Below are positions 57,367-64,000 of a stretch of 64,000 bases of DNA, piece by piece (within the stretch, counting starts at the first letter, position 1; each line of letters begins with the position of its first letter). Made by a program: the position numbers and the translations under genes. Source of the stretch: Paenibacillus sp. yr247 (GTDB taxonomy: Bacteria; Bacillota; Bacilli; Paenibacillales; NBRC-103111); NCBI RefSeq assembly GCF_900103825.1, contig NZ_FNIF01000003.1, positions 146,812 through 210,811 on the forward strand. Reading direction: 5' to 3'. The notes below the pieces were generated by a model, which was not told the DNA's origin, made no database searches, and worked only from the letters and a program-made list of their open reading frames with translations.

Positions 57367-57476
57367 GATCGTGTCCTTTTATGAAAGGATAGAACGATTG
57401 TGAGTAAGATTAGGAGAAATAGAAAAATAGCTGCCATTAGATCTATTGGAAAATCAAAAAAGTAATATCGCTTCAT
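57363..57476 (-). CDS. Small hydrophobic peptide coupled to the RluA gene
   Basis: A 37-residue frame starting MKRYYFFDFPIDLMAA and ending in a basic KRTRS. Residues about 13-30 form one membrane helix. AAGGAG lies 11 bases before the ATG, and its TGA overlaps the next ATG (ATGA), arguing for real translation. No family recognised. It could be a leader peptide or a membrane microprotein. Confidence 0.5.
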   Translation of the reverse strand: MKRYYFFDFPIDLMAAIFLFLLILLTIVLSFHKRTRS

Positions 57477-57633
57477 AGATTTAATAACTCCTTAAGGTTT
57501 TAGGTATTATGTAACTTTATTTTAACAATTACCAATAACAATTGCATACGAAAATATGATAATATAAGTCTAGTATTGTTTTTTTTCGACATTTACACAT
57601 CAAATAGAATACTAGAGCAGGAGAGGGACAACC

Positions 57634-59091
57634 TTGGGTAGTACAATATTAGATCACTTTCGCAGTTACAGTTGGCTGAAACGCACATTTCTAGTTATAG
57701 CAGCATGTACTTTTCTTAGTTCGAGCTTTTTATTTCTAACTCCGCCTGGAGAATATATTCGTGAGTATTTGGCCAAAACGGTCATTACGACACAGCATCG
57801 TGATTGGGCGTGGATTTTCGTAGGCGCTCAGCGTAGAGATCAGCTGGTTCTTGAAATGCAAAATTTGACCGAAGTCAACTCTGTTGAAAAACAAGATTTG
57901 CGCGCGGTTCAATTCAATAAAAATCGTCCTTTGGATAGTCTTGTGAAAGTCGAGGACATTTCCGGTCAATTTTGGAAAGGTAAGAAAATGTATGTATATG
58001 ATCCACGAACGATTCGAGTTGTCGTTCCCGATAAGCAAGGTGAAGGCGAGAGAATCACATCTATGGTACAGCGTACTGGTGCTGTCGCGGGCGTAAACGG
58101 TGGAGGATTCAACGATCCAGATGGACTTGGAAACGGATTTGCTCCAATTGGAGCTATTATGTCCGGTGGAAATATTCTTTATACGGACCAAGAGGGCAGT
58201 ATTGCTCAACATATTGTAGGATTTACCAAAGAAGGCACACTCATTATCGGTAAGTACACGATTAACGAGCTTATCAAGCTTGGTGTTTCTGACGCAGTGT
58301 CCTTCTATCCTCGTGTTATCGCTAACGGAAAGCCGCTCATTACGAGCGGTGATGGCGGCTGGGGACGTGCACCTCGTACGGCTGTCGGACAAAAAGCCGA
58401 CGGAACGGTTATCTTCATCGTAATCGACGGCCGTCAAGCACACAGTGTAGGTGCAACACTTAAAGAAGTTCAGGATTTATTCCTCCAAGATGGTGTCATT
58501 AATGCAGGCTTCTTGGATGGCGGAGCTTCTTCCGAAATGGTATATAACGATGCGTTGATTACGAAGCCTTCAAGTCGTTATGGCGAGCGTCGGTTACCTT
58601 CTGCATTTCTAGTATTTGATCATCCTGAACAGGTAAAGGTGAAGAACGTTTGGGAAGGACTTACGACAATCGATCCAGGTGGTGCTTATGATCATCCTGA
58701 ATTCTTGAAGGAACAAGCGGATAAGAAAGCTAATCAGCCAAAAGCAACGCCGACACCGAAAGCAACACCGACACCAACAACGTCAATCAAGCCTGATTCC
58801 AGCAGTGAACCAGGCAAGAATGGTGCATCTCATAGTCCTGGCGGAACAGAAAATGGTTCTTCAAAACCAAGTCCATCGGTGAAGCCAGAAGTTTCACCAA
58901 CAGCACCTGCAAATCCAGGTCCTTCGGAAGGAACTGGAAATGGAAACACAGGCACAGGAAGCTCCTCACCAGGAGCTTCCGCACCATCAAAGCCGAGCCC
59001 GACAACAATACCTACCACAAGTCCTGTTCAATCTAGCAATGGGAATGGTGCATCTCCAACTCCGAGTGCTGCTCCAACAAAAGCAAACTAA
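57634..59091 (+). CDS. Phosphodiester glycosidase (NAGPA/DUF2233 domain) exported protein
   Basis: Signal-anchor at about residues 17-37, then the phosphodiester glycosidase domain (about 120-330) with GVNGGGFNDPDG, DGRQAHSVG and FLDGGASSEM. Human NAGPA relatives uncover mannose-6-phosphate; bacterial members are proposed to act on wall or exopolysaccharide phosphodiesters. The last 120 residues are Pro/Thr/Ser/Gly-rich low complexity, a wall-spanning linker in appearance. The start is TTG at 57634 behind GGAGAGGG. 485 residues. Confidence 0.87.
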   Translation: MGSTILDHFRSYSWLKRTFLVIAACTFLSSSFLFLTPPGEYIREYLAKTVITTQHRDWAWIFVGAQRRDQLVLEMQNLTEVNSVEKQDLRAVQFNKNRPLDSLVKVEDISGQFWKGKKMYVYDPRTIRVVVPDKQGEGERITSMVQRTGAVAGVNGGGFNDPDGLGNGFAPIGAIMSGGNILYTDQEGSIAQHIVGFTKEGTLIIGKYTINELIKLGVSDAVSFYPRVIANGKPLITSGDGGWGRAPRTAVGQKADGTVIFIVIDGRQAHSVGATLKEVQDLFLQDGVINAGFLDGGASSEMVYNDALITKPSSRYGERRLPSAFLVFDHPEQVKVKNVWEGLTTIDPGGAYDHPEFLKEQADKKANQPKATPTPKATPTPTTSIKPDSSSEPGKNGASHSPGGTENGSSKPSPSVKPEVSPTAPANPGPSEGTGNGNTGTGSSSPGASAPSKPSPTTIPTTSPVQSSNGNGASPTPSAAPTKAN

Positions 59092-59106
59092 ATTAGTACA
59101 TAATAC

Positions 59107-59135
59107 AAAGACCTGGCAGCATTGGCCAGGTCTTT
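59107..59135. terminator. Bidirectional terminator between the glycosidase gene and hemL
   Basis: AAAGACCTGG (59107-59116) pairs with CCAGGTCTTT (59126-59135). Short U tract on each side. Confidence 0.8.
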
Positions 59136-59148
59136 TGTAGTGTTCATG

Positions 59149-60447
59149 TTATAAACGCTTCAACGCTTCACGATGAGCATCGATTGTCGCCGCGATGTCT
59201 TCATCGGAGTGAACGGTTGACACAAACATACCTTCGAATTGTGATGGTGCAACTGAAACGCCCAAATCCAGCATATGGCCGAAGTAAGCATTAAACTTAG
59301 CTAAATCCGATGTTTTAGCTGTATCGTAATTCGTGACAGCCTGCTCTGTGAAGAAAGGACATATCATTGAACCTACACGGTTAATCGTGCTTGCTACGCC
59401 AGCTTCAGCCGCATTGCGTGCAAATCCAGCTTCCAGCTTCGCAGACTTACGTTCCAGTTCCTCATAAACGTCAGGCTCGCCAAGTAGAGATAGCGTCGCG
59501 AAGCCTGCTGCCATGGCTAACGGATTGCCTGATAAGGTCCCCGCCTGATAGATTGTTCCCGCCGGAGCAATCTGCTCCATGATATCTAGTCTGCCTCCAT
59601 AAGCGCCAACAGGAAGTCCTCCGCCAATGACCTTGCCTAAACATGTTAGATCAGGTGTAATGCCGTACAAGCCCTGTGCACAATTCTTGTGTACGCGGAA
59701 GCCCGTCATCACCTCATCGAAAATAAGTAAAGAGCCGTATTGTTTTGTAATGGAGCGTAATCCTTGTAAAAATCCTTCGGCTGGAGGTACAACTCCCATA
59801 TTCCCTGCAATCGGTTCAACGATCAAAGCTGCGATTTCTTCGCCAAACTTCTCAAATACTAACTTCACGGATGCCAAATCATTGTAAGGCACAGTGATCG
59901 TATTCGATGCTACATTATTGGGCACCCCAGGACTGTCAGGCAGGCCAAGTGTAGCCACACCAGAGCCAGCTTTGATCAATAACGCATCGGCATGACCATG
60001 GTAGCTTCCTTCGAACTTCACGATCTTATCGCGCTTCGTATATCCGCGGGCTAGCCGTAACGCGCTCATGGTCGCTTCTGTCCCTGAGTTCACCATACGA
60101 ACCATATCAATGGACGGCACCCGTTCAATGACCAGCTTTGCCATTTCCGTTTCTAGAAGCGTCGGAGCACCGAAGCTAGTCCCCTTCTCTGCAGCAGCTT
60201 TAATCGCTTCCAGTACGACTGGATGTGTATGTCCTACGATTAATGGACCCCATGAGCCTACATAATCGATATACGTATTACCGTCAATATCCGTTACGCG
60301 AGATCCTGAACCTTTCTCCATGAACATCGGTGTCAAACCAACCGATTTAAAAGCGCGAACAGGACTGTTCACTCCGCCGGGAAGCAACTTCTTGGCTTCT
60401 TGAAAAGCGGCCGATGAGCGCGTGTCGATTCTTCCTGAATTTCCCAT
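59149..60447 (-). CDS. hemL: Glutamate-1-semialdehyde 2,1-aminomutase
   Basis: PLP enzyme that makes 5-aminolevulinate, the committed heme precursor in the C5 pathway. [11 protein letters not shown] near the N-terminus, the PLP-lysine region [17 protein letters not shown], and [11 protein letters not shown]. 432 residues from ATG 60447; the frame is open 42 codons into the hemY end without conservation. In B. subtilis hemL ends the hemAXCDBL operon; here it follows hemEHY. Confidence 0.96.
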   Translation of the reverse strand: MGNSGRIDTRSSAAFQEAKKLLPGGVNSPVRAFKSVGLTPMFMEKGSGSRVTDIDGNTYIDYVGSWGPLIVGHTHPVVLEAIKAAAEKGTSFGAPTLLETEMAKLVIERVPSIDMVRMVNSGTEATMSALRLARGYTKRDKIVKFEGSYHGHADALLIKAGSGVATLGLPDSPGVPNNVASNTITVPYNDLASVKLVFEKFGEEIAALIVEPIAGNMGVVPPAEGFLQGLRSITKQYGSLLIFDEVMTGFRVHKNCAQGLYGITPDLTCLGKVIGGGLPVGAYGGRLDIMEQIAPAGTIYQAGTLSGNPLAMAAGFATLSLLGEPDVYEELERKSAKLEAGFARNAAEAGVASTINRVGSMICPFFTEQAVTNYDTAKTSDLAKFNAYFGHMLDLGVSVAPSQFEGMFVSTVHSDEDIAATIDAHREALKRL

Positions 60448-60506
60448 AACTTCATACCCCCAGTTAAAACTTCTATGATAAAATGTGTTGAAACTACGCA
60501 CTCTCG

Positions 60507-61970
60507 CTAAATCGTACCGGCTGTAACTGCCGCATCCTGAGACTGATTTTGTATAATGTCCGCAAGCTGCCAAGCAGCTTCCTTACCTTGCCGTATACAG
60601 TCAGGGAGGCCGACCCCATGGAACCCCGCACCCGTTATTAGGACTTGAGGCATAGCAGCCGCAAGCTCATCACGGAAACGTTCAATCTGCTCCAGGTGAC
60701 CGACTGGATACTGCGGCATGGAATTCATTAAACGAGTTACCTCAGCAAATAGCGGCTCCGCCTCGAGACCTAATAATTCACGGAGATCATGGCGAGCTTT
60801 GCTCACTAGCTGGTCATCCGTCCATTGTGGCCATTCTTGCTCCCCTGAACGACCAATATAACAGCGCAGCAGTACTTTCCCATCAGGAGCTGTATGCAGC
60901 CATTTGGCAGATGTTAAGGTACAAGCCGTAATCGTCCTGCCTTCATATCTCGGTACTAGAAACCCCGAAGCATCGAGTTCAAAAGGGATGTCTTTGCGAT
61001 CGAAAGCCATAATGACATTCGCTACAGAAATATAGTCAATCTTCTTAAGCTCACTTGCAGCAGGCAAATGAGCCAGCATCTGCGCAGCCTGGAAAGTAGG
61101 CGTCGTTAGGATAACGCCATCTACGATTTCACTTTGTCCGTTCTCAAAGATAACCTCTGTTTTCTGCCCCATTTTGCTAACTGAAGCAACCCCAACACCC
61201 TTTCGCAAATCAACTGACTCCAAAGCCTCTACTAAGCCTGAAACCAGCATCTGAAGCCCCTTCTTGAACGTCACGAAAACCGAACTGCGAATCGCCGGGG
61301 GTAAGTGAGTGCTCTCCTCGGTAACATTTTTGCGGCTGGCCATCATCCCGAGAATCAAGCTCCGATGCTTCTGTTCCATCGTTCGAAACTGCGGGAACGT
61401 TGCTTTCAAGCTAAGCTTAAACGTATCTCCCGCATATATCCCCGCTAGAAGCGGTTCCACAATGCGTTCCAACACTTCTTTTCCTAAACGGCGTTCCAGA
61501 AAATGCCCAAGCGATTCATCCGTTGTTAAATCACGTTTAGGCAGGATCAAATCCAGTGCAGCTCGCATTTTACCAAATGGCGATATGAGACCTGTCTTCA
61601 TGAAAGGTGTCATCTGTGTCGGTATTCCGAGCACTAAACCAGGCGGCATCCTATGCAGCTTACCTTGACGTACAATATAGGTCTTCTTTGCCCCAGGATT
61701 CGTACCTGTAAGCTCATGTTCAAGTCCGAGATCATAAGCTAGATCAATGATTGGACGCTTCCGTGCAAGGAAGGAATCCGGCCCCTTTTCGATAAAGAAA
61801 CCGTCTCGCTCGATGGTGTGAATTTTCCCGCCAAATGTCGACGATTTCTCCACCACTGAAAGATGAAAAGGGACTCCATCAGACTCCAACCGTTTCTTTA
61901 AGTAAAACGCAGCGCTAAGTCCAGTAATACCCCCGCCAACAATCATATAGTGAGGAACCCGCGTACTCAT
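60507..61970 (-). CDS. hemY: Coproporphyrinogen III / protoporphyrinogen oxidase (HemY/CgoX)
   Basis: FAD-dependent oxygen-linked oxidation of coproporphyrinogen III to coproporphyrin III in the Gram-positive heme route. FAD motif [15 protein letters not shown] at the N-terminus and [18 protein letters not shown] at the C-terminus. 487 residues; its ATG overlaps the hemH stop by four bases (ATGA), and that choice excludes eight upstream codons. Confidence 0.94.
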   Translation of the reverse strand: MSTRVPHYMIVGGGITGLSAAFYLKKRLESDGVPFHLSVVEKSSTFGGKIHTIERDGFFIEKGPDSFLARKRPIIDLAYDLGLEHELTGTNPGAKKTYIVRQGKLHRMPPGLVLGIPTQMTPFMKTGLISPFGKMRAALDLILPKRDLTTDESLGHFLERRLGKEVLERIVEPLLAGIYAGDTFKLSLKATFPQFRTMEQKHRSLILGMMASRKNVTEESTHLPPAIRSSVFVTFKKGLQMLVSGLVEALESVDLRKGVGVASVSKMGQKTEVIFENGQSEIVDGVILTTPTFQAAQMLAHLPAASELKKIDYISVANVIMAFDRKDIPFELDASGFLVPRYEGRTITACTLTSAKWLHTAPDGKVLLRCYIGRSGEQEWPQWTDDQLVSKARHDLRELLGLEAEPLFAEVTRLMNSMPQYPVGHLEQIERFRDELAAAMPQVLITGAGFHGVGLPDCIRQGKEAAWQLADIIQNQSQDAAVTAGTI

Positions 61971-62914
61971 GATAGCTGATAAACCTCTTTCCATTTCTCA
62001 TACACAACATCGCTCAACGTTTCCAAGTATAGTGGATCTGTATTTAGCGATTCTGTTCGTTCTAAATGCAATCCAAGTTCCTTAGCCAAAGCCTGTGCTT
62101 CAATATCAATATCGTAGAGAACCTCGAGATGATCCGAAACAAAACCAATGGGACAGAGCAGAACGTTCTTCACGCCTTCTTCTATATTAATCTTCTTTAA
62201 GACATCCAATATGTCCGGACCCAGCCAAGGCATAGCGGTTTGCCCCGCGCTTTGCCAACCGAACTGCCAATTCGTCAGGCCAACGCGTTCTGCAAGGACT
62301 TTGGAAGTAGCAAGCAGTTGATCCGGGTAGGGGTCTTTCATTTCAAGAATTTTTTCTGGCAAACTGTGCGCACTAAAGATAACGCGTACGTCATTCCGAT
62401 CCAATCCGGAGAATTTCTCCAAAGCTTTGTCTACACGCATACTAAGGGCGTCTAGCAGCTTAGGATGAAGGTGATAATCAAGTACAAAATCAATCTCAAG
62501 ACCAAGTGCCTCCGCCTTATCTTTCGCTCTTTTCACATAGCCGCCGACGCTCATAATCGAGTAGTGAGGGGCTAAAACGACACCTATAGCCTCCGTAATA
62601 CCGTCATTAACCATTTGCTCCACACCGTCTTCTACATAGGGCTGAGCATGCTTCAGACCTTGGTAGCAGACAAATTCCATCTCAGGATGCTCTCTGCGCA
62701 ATGTGGTCTCAAGTCCTTTGACCTGCTTATTCGTATTCTCACGTAGAGGGAAGAACCCGCCTACAATCGCCTCATAACGGGCTGTCAACTCGTGTAGCTG
62801 CTCAGATGTTGGTGGATTCCCGCGTCTTATGTGTGTATAATACGCTTCTACTTGATCCAAGCTTTCAGGCGTACCATAAGACATTACTAATACACCAATA
62901 CGGCGTTTCGTCAT
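61967..62914 (-). CDS. hemH: Coproporphyrin/protoporphyrin ferrochelatase
   Basis: Inserts ferrous iron into the porphyrin. The conserved histidine is in FSAHSLPEKI, with YQGLKHAQPYVED and the C-terminal GFVSDHLEVLYDID. 315 residues from ATG 62914, just after the hemE TAA; an overlapping GTG four codons earlier is also possible. In this lineage the product is coproheme if CgoX works first. Confidence 0.95.
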   Translation of the reverse strand: MTKRRIGVLVMSYGTPESLDQVEAYYTHIRRGNPPTSEQLHELTARYEAIVGGFFPLRENTNKQVKGLETTLRREHPEMEFVCYQGLKHAQPYVEDGVEQMVNDGITEAIGVVLAPHYSIMSVGGYVKRAKDKAEALGLEIDFVLDYHLHPKLLDALSMRVDKALEKFSGLDRNDVRVIFSAHSLPEKILEMKDPYPDQLLATSKVLAERVGLTNWQFGWQSAGQTAMPWLGPDILDVLKKINIEEGVKNVLLCPIGFVSDHLEVLYDIDIEAQALAKELGLHLERTESLNTDPLYLETLSDVVYEKWKEVYQLS

Positions 62915-62915
62915 C

Positions 62916-63980
62916 TTAAACACCACTCTTTTCTGCTTGCTGAGTTAATGCGGAATGTGAGTAAGAATGTATGAAAGCAGTCAATTCCTTTAACTTCTCA
63001 AGCGATGCTTCCGGGAATAAACCATGGCCTAGGTTAAAAATATAACCTGGCTGCTGAATCCCTTCGTCAATGATTGCTTTTGCCTGTTTCTCAATCACAC
63101 TCATTGGAGCCGTTAAAATATAAGGATCCAAGTTTCCTTGCACTGCGAAGCGCTTGCCGACTCTCTCACGGCCTACTGAAATCGGAATCCGCCAATCAAG
63201 GCCAATAACATCCGCTTGGAGATCTTTAAGATAAGGGAGTAATTCGCCTGAACTTACGCCGGGGAAATAAATTTTAGGTTCTTTCAAATCTGAAAGCTCT
63301 TTGAAAATTCGCGTCATTGTCGGCAGTACATACATTTGGAAATCTGCAGGAGAAAGCGCGCCGACCCAGCTATCAAATACTTGAACAGCCTTGGCACCCG
63401 ATGCGATATGCGCTCGTAAATACGTAATAACCATGTCACCAAGCTTCTCTATTAACGCAAACCAAACCGTCGGCTCAGAGTACATGAGCTGTTTTGTGCG
63501 AATATAACTTTTCGATGGTTTACCTTCGATCAAGTAGCTAGCAATTGTAAACGGCGCACCCGCAAATGTGATCAGAGGAACCTCAAGCTCCCGGTCTAAA
63601 ATGCGGATCGTTTGAAGGATATGTGATAAATCTTTCTCCACATCTATAGGACGCAGACGATCAACATCCTGCGCTGTGCGAACCGGAGTATGAATAACAG
63701 GACCAATATCTTTGACAATATCAAAATCAACCCCAAGTGAAGCGACGGGATTCATAATGTCAGAATATAAAATTGCGGCATCCACACCCAGTTTTTTAAT
63801 GGGCATCATGGTAACTTCCGCAGCTAGCTCTGGTTGCTGGCAAATCTCCAGCAGCGAGTACTTTTCTTTGATTTTGCGATAATCCGGGTCGTATCTTCCA
63901 GCTTGGCGCATATACCAAACGGGCAGCGTATCCACCTGTTCCTTACGGCATGCTTTAATAAAATTGTCGTTGTAGCTCAT
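62916..63980 (-). CDS. hemE: Uroporphyrinogen decarboxylase
   Basis: Decarboxylates uroporphyrinogen III to coproporphyrinogen III. The N-terminal PVWYMRQAGRYDPDYR signature and GAPFTIASYLIEG are present. 354 residues, complete, ATG at 63980 with GGAAGG upstream. First gene of hemE-H-Y; the promoter is beyond the window edge. Confidence 0.97.
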   Translation of the reverse strand: MSYNDNFIKACRKEQVDTLPVWYMRQAGRYDPDYRKIKEKYSLLEICQQPELAAEVTMMPIKKLGVDAAILYSDIMNPVASLGVDFDIVKDIGPVIHTPVRTAQDVDRLRPIDVEKDLSHILQTIRILDRELEVPLITFAGAPFTIASYLIEGKPSKSYIRTKQLMYSEPTVWFALIEKLGDMVITYLRAHIASGAKAVQVFDSWVGALSPADFQMYVLPTMTRIFKELSDLKEPKIYFPGVSSGELLPYLKDLQADVIGLDWRIPISVGRERVGKRFAVQGNLDPYILTAPMSVIEKQAKAIIDEGIQQPGYIFNLGHGLFPEASLEKLKELTAFIHSYSHSALTQQAEKSGV

Positions 63981-64000
63981 GAGGCACCTTCCTCTTTTTC

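Noticed and set aside
58740..59080. Repeats at the end of the glycosidase gene as a mobile or CRISPR-like repeat
   Set aside because: They are codon-level Pro/Thr/Ser low complexity within an intact frame.

Overview
The window is a Gram-positive, endospore-forming Bacillota chromosome, most likely Paenibacillus or a close relative. The basis is near-complete conservation of the Bacillus subtilis order relA-apt-recJ-secDF-comN-spoVB-yetF-yrzE-yajC-tgt-queA-ruvBAC-bofC, then safA-pheA, obg-spo0B-rpmA-prp-rplU-spoIVFBA, minDC-mreDCB-radC-maf, folC-valS-spoVID-hem. SLH domains on an amidase and an RNase G/E gene between spoIVFB and rplU also fit Paenibacillaceae. It is core chromosome: I see no insertion sequence, prophage, CRISPR array, tRNA or rRNA. 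Nearly all genes are on the minus strand.

Layout. 1-9.6 kb: stringent response and salvage (dtd, relA, apt, recJ), a cation efflux pump, separate secF and secD, comN. 9.7-14.9 kb: spoVB on the plus strand, a YetF-type protein, an SLC13/ArsB-type transporter, a YrzE-like protein and a PAP2 enzyme. 14.9-22.3 kb: yajC-tgt-queA, a large SpoIID-type protein, ruvBAC. 22.3-25.4 kb: bofC, a small membrane protein, an orphan ECF sigma factor with a hydrophobic tail, a SafA-like coat protein. 25.6-29.4 kb: one amino-acid unit (ACT protein-hom-thrB-pheA). 29.5-32.1 kb: Nudix, NlpC/P60, TrpD-like protein. 32.3-36.9 kb: obg, spo0B, rpmA, prp, rplU with its leader, a short RNase G. 36.9-45.3 kb: spoIVFBA, rodA, minDC, mreDCB, radC, an Rrf2 regulator. 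45.4-49.1 kb: maf, DUF4321, an SLH amidase, a SpoIIB-like protein. 49.3-55.3 kb: murC, folC, valS with a T-box. 55.3-59.1 kb: spoVID, a 37-codon membrane peptide coupled to an RluA synthase, a phosphodiester glycosidase. 59.1-64 kb: heme operon hemE-H-Y-L.

The strongest unexplained signal is a family of short elements placed directly in front of Shine-Dalgarno sequences of six genes (recJ, ruvB, the ECF sigma, safA-like, NlpC/P60, spoIVFA). In the mRNA sense each unit is a motif close to ATGCTTACGAAG, a 7-8 bp hairpin with a tetraloop, about 4 nt, then GGAGG. The hairpin arms differ between loci but pairing is mostly kept, some loci carry two or three tandem units of 36-40 bp, and all ten units have the same orientation relative to the downstream gene. 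This looks like a structured RNA element in translation initiation regions. I do not recognise it as a named family.
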